Numbered from the stretch's first letter, positions 25,563-35,342 are shown. The stretch is DNA of 64,000 nt from Ramlibacter monticola (GCF_016722785.1 NZ_JAEQNE010000001.1:1054001-1118000), one strand, 5' to 3'. Translations and numbers: made by a program. Notes: a model not told the origin generated them from the sequence alone.

Positions 25563-26183
25563 ATGTCCCGCAAACCGAAAAAAGGCTACTACGTCAAAGG
25601 TCACTTCGTGGCCGAAGGCAGCGAACTCGATCTCGAACTGCGCGCCGAGCAGACCGGCGGCGAGCCGAGCAAGACCGAGTTGAAGAAAGAAAGCGCCGAA
25701 CTGCAGAAGCTCGGGGAAGATCTGCTCGCGCTGCGTGCCGACCTGTTCGCGCGCCTCGAGCTCCCCGAAGGACTCGTCACCGCGCTCGACGAGCTCCGGC
25801 GCATCACCAATTTCGAAGGGCGCCGCCGGCAGTTCCAGTACGTCGGCAAGCTGATGCGCGGGCTCGATCCCGAGACGCTGCAGGCCGCCCGCGACGCGCT
25901 GGACGAACAGCGCGGCGGCTCGGCGCAGCAGACGCTCGCCCTGCACGCAGCGGAGAAGTGGCGCGACGACCTGGTCGCACGCGACGAAGCACTGCAGAAC
26001 TGGCTGCAGGCGCATCCCGGCACCGACGCGCAGCAGCTGCGCGCGCTCATTCGCCAGGCCCGCAAGGACGGCGCGCCGACGCAGGACGAGGTCTCGAAGG
26101 GGCAGGCGCCGCGGCGCGGGCGCGCCTACCGCGAGATCTTCCAGCTCGTGCGCGAGCAACTGGAGCAGGAAGAACATGGCTGA
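25563..26183 (+). CDS. yjgA: YjgA/DarP family ribosome-associated protein
   Basis: The 206-residue acidic helical protein contains KTELKKESAELQKLGEDLL and RRQFQYVGKLMR, the YjgA signature, and ends with a Gln/Glu-rich helix. YjgA (DarP) helps late 50S subunit assembly in E. coli. The frame is open from 25515, but ATG 25563 begins the conserved MSRKPKKGYYVKG and is preferred. Its last 8 nt overlap mog. It is usually next to pmbA in Burkholderiales, as here. Confidence 0.92.
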   Translation: MSRKPKKGYYVKGHFVAEGSELDLELRAEQTGGEPSKTELKKESAELQKLGEDLLALRADLFARLELPEGLVTALDELRRITNFEGRRRQFQYVGKLMRGLDPETLQAARDALDEQRGGSAQQTLALHAAEKWRDDLVARDEALQNWLQAHPGTDAQQLRALIRQARKDGAPTQDEVSKGQAPRRGRAYREIFQLVREQLEQEEHG

Positions 26184-26763
26184 CCACGATCCCGTCACCA
26201 TCGGCATCGTCTCGATCAGCGACCGCGCATCGAGCGGCGTCTACGAAGACAAGGGCCTGCCCGCGCTCAAGGAGTGGCTGGGGCGCGCGCTGCGCAACCC
26301 GATCGCCTTCCAGGAGCGGCTGATCCCCGACGAGAAGGAGCGCATCAGCGCCACCCTGATCGAGCTGGTGGACGCGGGCTGCGCGCTGGTGCTCACCACC
26401 GGCGGCACCGGCCCGGCACCGCGCGACGTCACGCCCGAAGCGACGCTCGCCGTCGCCGACAAGGAGATGCCCGGCTTCGGCGAGCAGATGCGCCAGGTCA
26501 GCCTGCGCTTCGTGCCCACCGCGATCCTGTCGCGCCAGGTCGCCGTCATCCGCGGCAAGAGCCTGATCATCAACCTGCCAGGGCAGCCGAAGGCCATCCA
26601 GGAGACCCTGGAGGGCCTGAAGGAAGACGGCAGGCAGGTGGTGCCGGGGATCTTCGCGGCGGTGCCTTACTGCGTGGATTTGATCGGTGGGCCCTACCTC
26701 GAGACGGACGACGCGGTGTGCAAGGCGTTCCGGCCGAAGACGGCGATCCGGCAGCGGCCTTAG
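26176..26763 (+). CDS. mog: Molybdopterin adenylyltransferase
   Basis: The 195-residue MoCF-domain protein has IVSISDRASSGVYEDKG at the start, the nucleotide loop LTTGGTGPAPRDVTPEA near residue 75 and LPGQPKAIQETL. This is the Mog/MogA pattern. It adenylylates molybdopterin before molybdate insertion. Its start overlaps the yjgA end by 8 nt, so both are probably translated together. Repeat copy B follows after 11 bp. Confidence 0.94.
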   Translation: MADHDPVTIGIVSISDRASSGVYEDKGLPALKEWLGRALRNPIAFQERLIPDEKERISATLIELVDAGCALVLTTGGTGPAPRDVTPEATLAVADKEMPGFGEQMRQVSLRFVPTAILSRQVAVIRGKSLIINLPGQPKAIQETLEGLKEDGRQVVPGIFAAVPYCVDLIGGPYLETDDAVCKAFRPKTAIRQRP

Positions 26764-26774
26764 GCTTCGGGTCA

Positions 26775-26895
26775 AAACCAGACAGCCGAACGCAGAGGGC
26801 GCAAAGGAACGCAAAAGACGCAGAAGAATACCTTTAAGGGTTTTTTCTGCGTCTTTTGCGTATCTCTGCGCCCTCTGCGTTCGGCTGTCTGGTTT
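26775..26895. repeat. Palindromic intergenic repeat, copy B (121 bp)
   Basis: This copy has perfect 28-bp terminal arms (26775-26802 and 26868-26895), the longest in the family, with ends AAACC and GGTTT. The interior has the same CGCARAG-type units. It separates the convergent genes mog and cysE. Confidence 0.92.
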
Positions 26896-26914
26896 GAATG
26901 CTCCCGACCGCCAC

Positions 26915-27688
26915 CTACTTCCCCACCAGCTGCGTCAGCTTCTCGGCTTCGAAGGATTCCTTCGTCTGCGCATCCGCCGGCACGCAGTCCTCGCCGCGGC
27001 GCTGGCTGGACAGCTGTTCGATCGCCTGCCACAGCAGCGCGATCTGGTGCTCGTGGGAAGAGGCGTTGTCGATCAGGCCCTTCATGGCCTGCGACAGCGG
27101 GTCGTCCGAATTCGTCACGCCGTAGGCGGAGAAGCCCATCTTCGCGGCCGCTTCCTCGCGCCGGGCGATGTCCTCGGCCTGGATGATCCGGGCCGGGATG
27201 CCCACGGCCGTCGCGCCCTCGGGCACCGGCTTGGTGACCACCGCGTTGGAGCCGATCGCGGCATTGTCGCCCACGACGAAGCCGCCCAGCACCTTGGCCC
27301 CGGCGCCGACGATCACGTTGCGGCCCAGGGTCGGGTGGCGCTTGGCGCCCTTGGTCAGGGAGGTGCCGCCCAGGGTGACGCCCTGGTAGATCGTGCAGCC
27401 GTCGCCCACTTCGGCCGTCTCGCCGATCACGATGCCCATGCCGTGGTCGATGAAGACGTTGGCGCCGATCTTCGCGCCCGGGTGGATCTCGATGCCGGTG
27501 AGCCAGCGCGAGAATTGGGAGATCCAGCGGGCCAGCCAGCGCAGTTCGCGCTGCCACAGCCCGTGCGACAGCCGGTGCAGCAGGATCGCGTGCAGCCCCG
27601 GATAACACGTGAGCACCTCCCACTTGCTGCGCGCGGCAGGGTCGCGGTCGAGGATGCACTGGATGTCGGAACGCAGGCGGCTGAACAT
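26915..27688 (-). CDS. cysE: Serine O-acetyltransferase
   Basis: The 257-residue protein has the N-terminal SATase helical domain ([20 protein letters not shown]). The left-handed beta-helix has hexapeptide repeats and the active-site signature [17 protein letters not shown], then GVTLGGTSL. The C-terminus ends with a non-conserved lysine-containing tail without the usual terminal Ile. It makes O-acetylserine for cysteine synthesis, usually feedback-inhibited by cysteine. It lies 26 bp downstream of trmJ, which is a frequent pair. Confidence 0.95.
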   Translation of the reverse strand: MFSRLRSDIQCILDRDPAARSKWEVLTCYPGLHAILLHRLSHGLWQRELRWLARWISQFSRWLTGIEIHPGAKIGANVFIDHGMGIVIGETAEVGDGCTIYQGVTLGGTSLTKGAKRHPTLGRNVIVGAGAKVLGGFVVGDNAAIGSNAVVTKPVPEGATAVGIPARIIQAEDIARREEAAAKMGFSAYGVTNSDDPLSQAMKGLIDNASSHEHQIALLWQAIEQLSSQRRGEDCVPADAQTKESFEAEKLTQLVGK

Positions 27689-27714
27689 GGCTCTTCGCGG
27701 GTTGCAGCTCTAGT

Positions 27715-28440
27715 CTAAGGCTTTGCCTTGCGGGCCGCCTCGGACATGGCCTTGGCGACACCGCGCAGGATGTGGATTTCCTCGGGCGTGGGCTGCGCCC
27801 GGTTGAACAACTGCTGCAGGCGCGGCATCAGCTTCTTCGGCGCGGCCGGGTCCAGGAAGCCGACTTCCACCAGGGCCTGCTCCCAGTGCCGCAGCATGCC
27901 GGCCACGGCCGCGGCATCGGCGGCCGCCGGCGAGGCGGGCGGCGGCGCGTCGAAGCCGCCCAGGGCCATCCGCCACTCGTAGGCGATCACCTGGATCGCC
28001 GCAGCCAGGTTGAGGGAGCCGTAGTCCGGCGAGACCGGGATGCGCAGCGCCGCATGGCAGCGGTACACGTCCTCGTTGCGCATGCCGTAGCGCTCGGACC
28101 CGAACAGGAAGGCCACGCGCTGGGCGCCGCCGGCGGCCAGCGGGCCCAGGTGCTCGCGCGGGGTGGCGGTGGGCGGGCCGAAGTCGCGCGCCGTCATCAC
28201 GGTGGCGCAGACGTGCGTCATCCCCTCCAGCGCCTCGTCCAGGGTGTCGACGGCGCGGGCCTTCCCCAGCACGTCGCCGGCGCCGCTGGCCCGCTCGATC
28301 GTCTCGTCGCGCGCCAGCACGTCGTCCCAGCGGGGCTTCACCAGCACCAGATCGTCGAAACCCATCACCTTGAGGGCGCGGGCGGCGGCACCGACGTTGC
28401 CGGCGTGGCTGGGCTGGATCAGGACGAAGCGGGTGGACAT
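27715..28440 (-). CDS. trmJ: tRNA (cytidine/uridine-2'-O-)-methyltransferase TrmJ
   Basis: The 241-residue SPOUT methyltransferase has motif 1 LIQPSHAGNVGAAARALK and the knot motifs LFGSERYGMRNEDV and IPVSPDYGSLNLAAAIQV. It 2'-O-methylates position 32 of several tRNAs. The length fits the family and the start ATG 28440 is unambiguous. Repeat copy C lies 42 bp upstream and may form the end of the preceding transcript. Confidence 0.94.
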   Translation of the reverse strand: MSTRFVLIQPSHAGNVGAAARALKVMGFDDLVLVKPRWDDVLARDETIERASGAGDVLGKARAVDTLDEALEGMTHVCATVMTARDFGPPTATPREHLGPLAAGGAQRVAFLFGSERYGMRNEDVYRCHAALRIPVSPDYGSLNLAAAIQVIAYEWRMALGGFDAPPPASPAAADAAAVAGMLRHWEQALVEVGFLDPAAPKKLMPRLQQLFNRAQPTPEEIHILRGVAKAMSEAARKAKP

Positions 28441-28482
28441 GCCCCGATTGTCCCCGGGCGGGGGTGGCCGGAACGGGCCTCC

Positions 28483-28604
28483 AAACCGAACAGCCGAACG
28501 CAGAGGGCGCAGAGAAGACGCAGCGGACGCAGAAAAATCCTCTAAAGGATTCTTCTGCGCCCTCTGTGAGTCCTCTGCGTCCTCTGCGTTCGGCTGTCTG
28601 GTTT
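28483..28604. repeat. Palindromic intergenic repeat, copy C (122 bp)
   Basis: The ends AAACC and GGTTT, and a shared inner arm CAGCCGAACGCAGAGG with its reverse complement, identify the same family as copies A and B. The arms are less perfect, with a two-base difference near the left tip and a swapped unit inside. Unlike A and B it lies between two co-oriented genes (flavoprotein and trmJ). Confidence 0.9.
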
Positions 28605-28623
28605 TGCTGCTCCTCGAGAAGAC

Positions 28624-30252
28624 CTAAACCTCTTCCGGCCGCATCTCGATAGCGCCGCACGGGCACTCCGAGACGCAGACTCCGCAGCCCTTGCAGTAGT
28701 CGTAGTTGAACTGGAAGCGCTTGCCGGGCCCCAGCTTGATCACCGCGTTGTCGGGGCAGACGCCGTAGCAGTTGTCGCACTCGAAGCAGTTGCCGCACGA
28801 CAGGCAGCGGCGCGCCTCGTACAGCGCGTTGGCCTCGGTCAGGCCGCCCTGCACCTCGTCGAAGCTGCTGGTGCGGCGGGCCGCGTCCAGCTGCGGGCGC
28901 ATGGTCTTGGGCGCGTCGCTGTAGTACCAGGGGTTCAGGCGCTCGAAGGTGGCGACCGGCGCCTTGGCCTTGGGCTCCAGCTTCGCATCGCGCAGCCAGG
29001 CGTCGATGTGGCGCGCGGCCTTCTTGCCGTGGCCCACCGCCACCGTGACGTTGCGTTCGGCCGGCACCATGTCGCCGCCCGCGAACAGGCCGGGGTGCCC
29101 GGTCATCATGGTCTGCGGGTCGACCTGCACCACGCCGTCCTTGAGTTCCAGGCCCGGCACGCCGTCCAGCAGCGACAGGTCCACGTCCTGGCCCAGGGCC
29201 AGGATCAGCGAATCGGCATGCAGCGTCTCGAACTCGCCGGTCGGCTGCGGCATGCCCTTTTCGTCCAGGCGCATCTTCTCGATGGTGAGCGCGTCGAAAT
29301 CGGCCTCGCGGATGGTGGACAGCCACTTGACCATCACGCCCTCTTCCAGCGCCTCTTCCACCTCGAAATCGTGGGCCGGCATCTTGTCGCGCGTGCGGCG
29401 GTAGACGATCACCGCCTCGGTGGCGCCCAGGCGCTTGGCCGTACGGGCCACGTCGATGGCGGTGTTGCCACCGCCGTAGACCGCCACGCGGCGGCCCAGC
29501 AGGGGCTGGTCGCCCTCTTCCATCGAACGCAGGACCTGCACGGCGTCGAGGATGCGCGCCGAGTCCTTGGCCGGGATGAAGGCGCGCTTGGCGATGTGGG
29601 CGCCGACGGCCAGGAAGGCGGCGTCGAAGCCGCCCTCGCGCATGGCCTCGTCGATGCGGTCCACCCGCGTGTTCAGCTCCACCTTGACGCCCATCGCCAC
29701 GATGCGCTGCATCTCGGCTTCCAGCACGTCGCGCGGCAGGCGGTACTTCGGAATGCCGAAGCGCATCATGCCGCCCAGCACGGGACCGGCTTCCTTGACG
29801 GTCACGCGATGGCCCAGCCGGCGCAGCTGGTAGGCCGCCGACATGCCGGAGGGCCCGGCGCCGACGATCAGCACGTGCTTGCCGGTCTCGGCCGCGGGGG
29901 CCTCGAACTGCCAGCCGCGCTTGATGGCCTCGTCGCCGAGGAAGCGCTCGACCGAGTTGATGCCCACCGAGTCGTCGACCTTGGCGCGGTTGCAGGCGCC
30001 TTCGCAGGTGTGGTAGCAGACCCGGCCCATGGTCGCGGGGAACGGGTTGTCGCGCGTCAGGTGGCGCCAGGCGGACTCGTACTCGCCGCTCTCGGCGTGG
30101 AACAGCCAGCCCTGGATGTCCTCGCCGGCGGGGCACTGCGCATTGCAGGGCGGCAGGCGGTTGATGTAGACCGGGCGCTCGGTGCGCCAGGAGCCGGTGC
30201 GGTTCGCCAGCGAGGAACCGGGGTCGAGGGTGATGGCAAAGGGTTTCTGCAT
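28624..30252 (-). CDS. GltD-like NAD(P)/FAD oxidoreductase fused to a 4Fe-4S ferredoxin domain
   Basis: The 542-residue protein starts with a Fer4_20-type cysteine domain (CNAQCPAG, CYHTCEGAC). An FAD motif IVGAGPSGMSAAYQL near residue 124 and an NAD(P) motif VYGGGNTAIDVARTA near residue 265 follow. The C-terminus is a bi-cluster ferredoxin: CLSCGNCFECDNC and the canonical CKGCGVCVSECP. The start MQKPF at ATG 30252 fits the family; the frame is open further upstream inside the beta gene but without similarity. It ends the 2-oxoacid oxidoreductase operon, so it probably passes electrons from the TPP subunits to NAD(P). Confidence 0.88.
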   Translation of the reverse strand: MQKPFAITLDPGSSLANRTGSWRTERPVYINRLPPCNAQCPAGEDIQGWLFHAESGEYESAWRHLTRDNPFPATMGRVCYHTCEGACNRAKVDDSVGINSVERFLGDEAIKRGWQFEAPAAETGKHVLIVGAGPSGMSAAYQLRRLGHRVTVKEAGPVLGGMMRFGIPKYRLPRDVLEAEMQRIVAMGVKVELNTRVDRIDEAMREGGFDAAFLAVGAHIAKRAFIPAKDSARILDAVQVLRSMEEGDQPLLGRRVAVYGGGNTAIDVARTAKRLGATEAVIVYRRTRDKMPAHDFEVEEALEEGVMVKWLSTIREADFDALTIEKMRLDEKGMPQPTGEFETLHADSLILALGQDVDLSLLDGVPGLELKDGVVQVDPQTMMTGHPGLFAGGDMVPAERNVTVAVGHGKKAARHIDAWLRDAKLEPKAKAPVATFERLNPWYYSDAPKTMRPQLDAARRTSSFDEVQGGLTEANALYEARRCLSCGNCFECDNCYGVCPDNAVIKLGPGKRFQFNYDYCKGCGVCVSECPCGAIEMRPEEV

Positions 30253-30254
30253 GG

Positions 30255-31256
30255 TCAGGCCTCCACCTCGTCGAGCAGGCCGAAGCGGCGGATGTTGCGG
30301 TCGGCATCGGCCTGGATGCGCGCGATGACTTCGGGCCGGCCGGGCTTGCCGAACAAGTGGGCGAAGCGCTTCTGCGGCTTGAGGTATTCCTCGACCGGCA
30401 GGTGGCGGCGGATCTTCGTCACGGCGGTGACTTCGCCGCGCTCCGCTTCGAACACCGGGAAGATGCCGGTTTCGCGCGCCAGCCGCGCCAGCCGGATCGT
30501 GTCGTTGCTGGCCGAGCCCCAGCCCAGCGGGCAAGGCACCAGCACGTGGAGGTAGCGGGCGCCGCGCAGCGTCATGGCCTTTTCGACCTTCGCTTCCAGG
30601 TCGCGCAGGTCGGCCACCGTGGCCGTGGCGACGTAGGGGATCTCGTGCGCCATCGCGATCAGCGGCAGGTTCTTGCCCTGCCCGAATGTCGCGCCCGGGT
30701 CGGTGCCCACGGCCATCGTGGTCGCGGTGCGGGCGGCGGCCGGCGTGGCGGAAGAACGCTGCACGCCGGTGTTCATGTACGCCTCGTTGTCGTAGCAGAT
30801 GTACAGCACGTCGTCGTTGCGCTCGAACATGCCCGAGAGGCAGCCGAAGCCGATGTCGGTGGTGCCGCCGTCGCCGCCCTGCGCGATCACCCGCACGTCC
30901 TGGCGGCCCTTGACCTTCAGGGCCGCCGCGATGCCGGTGCCCACCGCCGCGGTGTTGCCGAACAGCGAGTGGATCCAGGGCAGCTGCCAGGAGGTTTCCG
31001 GGTAGGGCGTGGAGAACACCTCCAGGCAGCCCGTGGCATTGGCCGCGATCAGGCGGCGGTCCGTGGCACGCATCGCCGCGTCCACCGCGTAGCGGGCGCC
31101 CAGGGCTTCGCCGCAGCCCTGGCAGGCGCGGTGCCCCGAGTTGAGCGAGTTGCTGCGGTCGACGCTCGCCTGCACCGAGCGCTGTTCCGGCGCCAGCAGG
31201 CGGTTGCCCACCGTGAAGGTGCCGGTCTGGTAGAACTTGATGGGTTGCATGGCCAT
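30255..31256 (-). CDS. 2-oxoacid:acceptor oxidoreductase, beta (TPP-binding) subunit
   Basis: The 333-residue protein has the TPP-binding pattern AQGGDGGTTDIGFGCL near residue 124 with CYDNEAYMNTG following. This is the GDG-x24-27-N motif of PorB proteins. It also has CQGCGEALG near residue 46, the cysteine pair that helps bind a 4Fe-4S cluster. Start is ATG 31256 or ATG 31250; both give nearly the same protein. It sits between alpha and the flavoprotein gene with 1-2 nt gaps. Pyruvate is a likely substrate, but phenylglyoxylate or branched oxoacids cannot be excluded. Confidence 0.9.
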   Translation of the reverse strand: MAMQPIKFYQTGTFTVGNRLLAPEQRSVQASVDRSNSLNSGHRACQGCGEALGARYAVDAAMRATDRRLIAANATGCLEVFSTPYPETSWQLPWIHSLFGNTAAVGTGIAAALKVKGRQDVRVIAQGGDGGTTDIGFGCLSGMFERNDDVLYICYDNEAYMNTGVQRSSATPAAARTATTMAVGTDPGATFGQGKNLPLIAMAHEIPYVATATVADLRDLEAKVEKAMTLRGARYLHVLVPCPLGWGSASNDTIRLARLARETGIFPVFEAERGEVTAVTKIRRHLPVEEYLKPQKRFAHLFGKPGRPEVIARIQADADRNIRRFGLLDEVEA

Positions 31257-31257
31257 G

Positions 31258-32511
31258 TCAGTGCACCTTTGCTGCCACAGTGCCGACGTCGCGCAGCAGG
31301 TTCTCGGCGATCGGGCCGCTGCGGCGCGTCTGGCGTTCGCGTTCGAGCTGGCGGTTGACGATGCGCCAGTCCAGGTCCATGAAGGTCAGCGGCTGCAGCT
31401 TGCCGGCGATCGCGTCGGCGAACGTGCGGGCCAGCGAGGCCTTGGTGATCGCGCGGCCGCCCAGGCCGGCGATGACGGTGTAGCCCTGCAGCTGGATGCC
31501 GGAGAGCGCCACCCGCACGTCGGTGGAGACGATGCCGCCCAGGCCGACGGAGAAGCTCTTCTCCAGCACGACGACGCGCTTGGCTTCCTGCAGCGCGGCC
31601 CGCACGGCGGCGAGCGGGAACGGCCGGTAGGACTGGATGCCCAGCACGCCGATCTTGATGCCGGCCGCGCGCATGTCGTCCACGGTGTCCTTGATGGTGC
31701 CGAGCACCGAGCCGAGCGCCACCACGATGGTCTCGGCGTCCTCGCAGCGGTAGGGCCGCACCAGGCCGCCCGAGGCGCGGCCGAAGCGCTCCTCGAACTC
31801 CTGCGCGATCACCGGGATGCGCTCCAGCGCCATCGTCTGCTTGGCGTGCGCGAGGTAGCGCACTTCCATGAAGGCTTCGGGTCCGACCATGGCGCCGATC
31901 GACACCGGCTCGGTGGGATCGAGCACCTGGCGCGGCTCGTAGGGCGGCAGGAAGGCGTCGACCTCGGCCTGCGCCGGGATGTCGACCCGCTCCACCGCGT
32001 GCGTCAGGATGAAGCCGTCCATGCACACCATCACCGGCATCGACAGTTCCTCGCCGAGGCGGAAGGCCTGCAGGTGCAGGTCCGCCGCTTCCTGGTTGGT
32101 CTCGGCGAACAGCTGCAGCCAGCCGCAGTCGCGCTGGCTCATCGAGTCGCTGTGGTCGTTCCAGATGTTGATCGGCGCGCCGATCGCCCGGTTGGCCACC
32201 GTCATCACGATCGGGAGGCCCAGGCCGGACGCGTTGTAGACGGCCTCGGCCATGAACAGCAGGCCCTGGCTGGCCGTCGCGGTGTAGCTGCGCGCGCCGG
32301 CGGCGCTGGCGCCGATCGCCACGCTCATGGCGGCGAATTCGCTTTCCACGTTGATGAACTCGCAGGGCGAGAGCTCACCGCTCTTCACGATCTCGCCCAG
32401 GCCTTCCACGATGTGGGTCTGCGGCGAGATGGGATAGGCGCAGATCACCTCGGGGCGGCACAGCGCCACCGCTTCGGCGACGGCACGCGAGCCTTCGATC
32501 TGTTTCAGCAT
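31258..32511 (-). CDS. 2-oxoacid:acceptor oxidoreductase, alpha subunit
   Basis: The 417-residue protein matches PorA. The N-terminal pyrimidine-binding domain has [19 protein letters not shown] and [23 protein letters not shown] transketolase-C-like domain has [22 protein letters not shown] and [13 protein letters not shown]. It pairs with beta to bind TPP and the oxoacid. It overlaps the gamma gene by 7 nt upstream. Confidence 0.92.
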   Translation of the reverse strand: MLKQIEGSRAVAEAVALCRPEVICAYPISPQTHIVEGLGEIVKSGELSPCEFINVESEFAAMSVAIGASAAGARSYTATASQGLLFMAEAVYNASGLGLPIVMTVANRAIGAPINIWNDHSDSMSQRDCGWLQLFAETNQEAADLHLQAFRLGEELSMPVMVCMDGFILTHAVERVDIPAQAEVDAFLPPYEPRQVLDPTEPVSIGAMVGPEAFMEVRYLAHAKQTMALERIPVIAQEFEERFGRASGGLVRPYRCEDAETIVVALGSVLGTIKDTVDDMRAAGIKIGVLGIQSYRPFPLAAVRAALQEAKRVVVLEKSFSVGLGGIVSTDVRVALSGIQLQGYTVIAGLGGRAITKASLARTFADAIAGKLQPLTFMDLDWRIVNRQLERERQTRRSGPIAENLLRDVGTVAAKVH

Positions 32512-33086
32512 GCCTTGAGCTCCTGCAGTTCACGGGTGACGTAGTCGAAGGCTTCGGCGGCGGCGGCCTCGTTGGCCGCGGCCACCTTGCCGGCGAAGGT
32601 GTGGCGGATCGCGTGCTGCACGGCGTCGAGCGTCACGATGCCGGAAAGCGCCGCCAGTCCGCCCAGCAGCACCGCGTTGGGCAGCGGGCGTCCCAGGTGG
32701 CGCATCGCGATCTCGGTCGCGGGCACAGTCGCCACCCGCTCCGGCTGGAACGTGCGCGAGACCTCGCCCACGCCCAGTTCCTCGAAGCCGCGCTTGCTGT
32801 TGATCAGGACGTAGCCGCCCTGCTGGAGGCCCTGGAACACGTCGACCTGGTGCAGCAGGGTCGGGTCCTGCACGATCAGCACGTCGGGCTGCAGCACCGG
32901 TTCGCGCAGCCGGATCGGCGTGTCGGCGATCCGGCAGAACGCCACCACGGGCGCTCCCGTGCGTTCCGATCCGAAGGAGGGGAAGGCCTGCGCATGGCGG
33001 CCCTGTTCGAACGCGGCGAGGGAGAGCATTTCGGCCGCCGTCACCACGCCTTGGCCGCCGCGGCCATGAAGGCGGATCTGCAACAT
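32505..33086 (-). CDS. 2-oxoacid:acceptor oxidoreductase, gamma subunit
   Basis: The 193-residue PorG-type protein starts with [21 protein letters not shown], the family signature, and contains [20 protein letters not shown]. It is the first gene of the gamma-alpha-beta-flavoprotein operon. Separate gamma, alpha and beta chains are typical of bacterial and archaeal oxygen-sensitive enzymes; many aerobic betaproteobacteria use pyruvate dehydrogenase instead. An FNR-type box lies 56 bp upstream. Confidence 0.92.
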   Translation of the reverse strand: MLQIRLHGRGGQGVVTAAEMLSLAAFEQGRHAQAFPSFGSERTGAPVVAFCRIADTPIRLREPVLQPDVLIVQDPTLLHQVDVFQGLQQGGYVLINSKRGFEELGVGEVSRTFQPERVATVPATEIAMRHLGRPLPNAVLLGGLAALSGIVTLDAVQHAIRHTFAGKVAAANEAAAAEAFDYVTRELQELKAC

Positions 33087-33141
33087 GGGGATCCTTTAGT
33101 TCGTCAGGTGGAAATTGTTTGCACCAAGCGAAAAGTCGCCC

Positions 33142-33155
33142 TTGACGTGCATCAA
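33142..33155 (-). promoter_or_regulatory. FNR/Anr-type box upstream of the 2-oxoacid oxidoreductase operon
   Basis: TTGACGTGCATCAA matches the FNR consensus TTGAT-N4-ATCAA with one mismatch, and the flanks extend the dyad to CTTGA...TCAAG. It is centred about 62 bp from the gamma start, plausible for activation. It would fit anaerobic expression of an oxygen-sensitive enzyme. The divergent suhB gene is farther away (about 200 bp). Confidence 0.65.
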
Positions 33156-33356
33156 GCGGCCCGGTGCCGGCGCGGGCGCACGTGCGAGAAGCATGAGCCC
33201 GCTCAAAAACCGAAGGATCAGGGAAACGCGCAGCAGGGGTATTGCCGGACGTCGGCTGCGGCCGACATGCCGCGCCAAGTAAAATCTGGTTATCGTGGCA
33301 CCCCGCATCGCCGGTGTGCGTCCCGCGCCCCCGTGTGCGCCGCTCTTGAACAACTC

Positions 33357-34289
33357 ATGTCGTCCAACCAGCACCCCATGCTCAACGTGGCCGTCAAGGC
33401 CGCCCGCGCTGCCGGCGCGATCATCAACCGCGCCGCGCTCGACGTCGAAGCCGTGCGGATCTCGCAGAAGCAGACCAACGATTTCGTCACCGAGATCGAC
33501 CACGCCGCCGAGCACGCCATCATCGACACGCTGCTCGGCGCCTACCCCGACCACGGCATCTGGGCCGAGGAATCGGGGCGCGAACACGGGAGGGCGGCGT
33601 CCGATCACGTGTGGCTGATCGACCCGCTGGACGGCACGACCAACTTCATCCACGGCTTTCCCGTCTACTGCGTCAGCATCGCGCTGCTCGTGAAGGGACG
33701 CGTCGAGCAGGCCGTGATCTACGACCCCACCCGCAACGACCTCTTCACCGCCACGCGCGGCCGCGGCGCCTTCCTCAACGACCGCCGCATCCGCGTGAGC
33801 AAGCGCACCCAGCTGAAGGAGTCGCTCATCTCCACCGGCTTCCCGTTCCGGCCGGGCGACAACTTCAACGTGTACCTGCGCATGATGGCCGACGTCATGA
33901 AGCGCACCGCCGGCCTGCGCCGCCCGGGCGCCGCCGCGCTGGACCTCGCCTACGTGGCGGCCGGCTACACCGAAGGCTTCTTCGAGACCGGCCTGTCGCC
34001 GTGGGACGTGGCCGCGGGCTCCCTGCTCGTGACCGAGGCGGGCGGGCTGATCGGCAACTTCACGGGCGAGGCCGACTTCCTGGAGCAGCGCGAGGTCGTC
34101 GCGGGCACCCCCCGCATCTACGGGCAGCTGGTGAAGCTGCTGTCGAAGTACAGCAAGTTCGCCAGCGCCGGCGAGAAGGCCGAGGTGCGGCAGAACACGC
34201 CGCAGGTCGTCGAACCCGCGCTGGAGGCGGGCATCCAGGCCGACGACCCGCCGCCCGAAGCCATTCCGCCGCAACCCGCGGGCGAATGA
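33357..34289 (+). CDS. suhB: Inositol-1-monophosphatase SuhB
   Basis: The 310-residue protein has the metal-site signatures WAEESG near residue 65, [17 protein letters not shown] near residue 85 and [15 protein letters not shown] near residue 220. It is about 40 residues longer than E. coli SuhB because of a C-terminal Pro/Glu-rich tail. Start ATG 33357 gives [20 protein letters not shown]; an internal ATG at 33378 is also possible. SuhB hydrolyses inositol phosphate and also joins rRNA antitermination complexes. It overlaps mscS by 4 nt. Confidence 0.95.
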   Translation: MSSNQHPMLNVAVKAARAAGAIINRAALDVEAVRISQKQTNDFVTEIDHAAEHAIIDTLLGAYPDHGIWAEESGREHGRAASDHVWLIDPLDGTTNFIHGFPVYCVSIALLVKGRVEQAVIYDPTRNDLFTATRGRGAFLNDRRIRVSKRTQLKESLISTGFPFRPGDNFNVYLRMMADVMKRTAGLRRPGAAALDLAYVAAGYTEGFFETGLSPWDVAAGSLLVTEAGGLIGNFTGEADFLEQREVVAGTPRIYGQLVKLLSKYSKFASAGEKAEVRQNTPQVVEPALEAGIQADDPPPEAIPPQPAGE

Positions 34290-35335
34290 ACGGGCTGTCG
34301 CCGACGCCCTGGACCGGCACCGCGCTGTTCGCGCTCGCGGCCGTCGTGGCCGCGATCGTCGTGCGACGCCTGGTGCGGACCGTGCTTCTGCGACTTTCCA
34401 CGGGCCACCCCCTGGTGCACGGCGCCCTGCAGGCGACCGAGCGCGCCGGCGCGGCGGCCTTCCCCGCGCTGGCGCTGCTGCTCGTGTGGCAGGTCGCTCC
34501 GGCCGACCTCCCGTTCCTGCCGATCGTGCGGCAGGTGACGGTGCTGCTCTTCATCGGATCGCTCACCTGGTTCACGGTGGCGGTGATCGGCGGATTCGCC
34601 CAGGGGGTGATCGAGAAACACCCGGTGGGGGCCGGGGACAACCTGGCGGCCCGGCGCATCCAGACGCAGACCAACGTCCTGAGCCGCAGTGCGCAGGTGG
34701 TCGTGGTGATCGCCGGCCTCGCCCTGGCCCTCATGACCTTCCCGGCGGCGCGCCAGGTCGGCGCCAGCCTGCTGGCCTCCGCCGGCGTGCTGGGGATCAT
34801 CGGCGGCCTTGCCGCCCGGCCGGTCTTCAGCAACCTGATCGCAGGCCTGCAGCTGGCGTTGGCGCAGCCGATCCGGCTGGACGACGTGCTGATCGTCAAC
34901 GGCGAATGGGGCAACGTGGAGGAGATCACCGGGACCTACGTGGTGTTCCGGATCTGGGACGAGCGCCGGATGATCATCCCGCTGCAGTGGTTCATCGAGA
35001 ACCCGTTCCAGAACTGGACCCGCACCAGCGCCGACATCATGGGCACGGTGTTCCTCCACGTGGACTACGCCGCCCCGATCGAGGCGATCCGCGCCGAGGC
35101 GAAGCGGCTGGTGGAAGCGGCCCCGGAGTGGGACGGGCGCGTGTTCAACCTGCAGGTCACGGACGCCCGGGAGCGGTGCCTGCAGCTGCGGGTGCTGGTC
35201 TCGTCCGCCAATGCGGGCAGGAACTGGGACCTGCGCTGCAAGGTCCGCGAGGGGCTGGTGGGCTTCCTCGCGCGGGAGCATCCGCAGGCGCTGCCGCTGG
35301 TGCGGAACGAACTGCGGGAGACGCCGGCGGAGTAA
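34286..35335 (+). CDS. MscS-type mechanosensitive ion channel
   Basis: The 349-residue protein has four N-terminal membrane helices, then the pore helix and channel region [21 protein letters not shown]. The MscS beta domain [20 protein letters not shown] and the alpha/beta C-terminus follow. The position of the gene directly coupled to suhB (ATGA overlap) is common in the family. It should release ions during osmotic downshift. Confidence 0.93.
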   Translation: MNGLSPTPWTGTALFALAAVVAAIVVRRLVRTVLLRLSTGHPLVHGALQATERAGAAAFPALALLLVWQVAPADLPFLPIVRQVTVLLFIGSLTWFTVAVIGGFAQGVIEKHPVGAGDNLAARRIQTQTNVLSRSAQVVVVIAGLALALMTFPAARQVGASLLASAGVLGIIGGLAARPVFSNLIAGLQLALAQPIRLDDVLIVNGEWGNVEEITGTYVVFRIWDERRMIIPLQWFIENPFQNWTRTSADIMGTVFLHVDYAAPIEAIRAEAKRLVEAAPEWDGRVFNLQVTDARERCLQLRVLVSSANAGRNWDLRCKVREGLVGFLAREHPQALPLVRNELRETPAE

Positions 35336-35342
35336 GCAGTTC

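Noticed and set aside
23977-28604. Palindromic repeats as a CRISPR array
   Set aside because: The copies are far apart, contain long inverted arms and have no regular spacers or cas genes.
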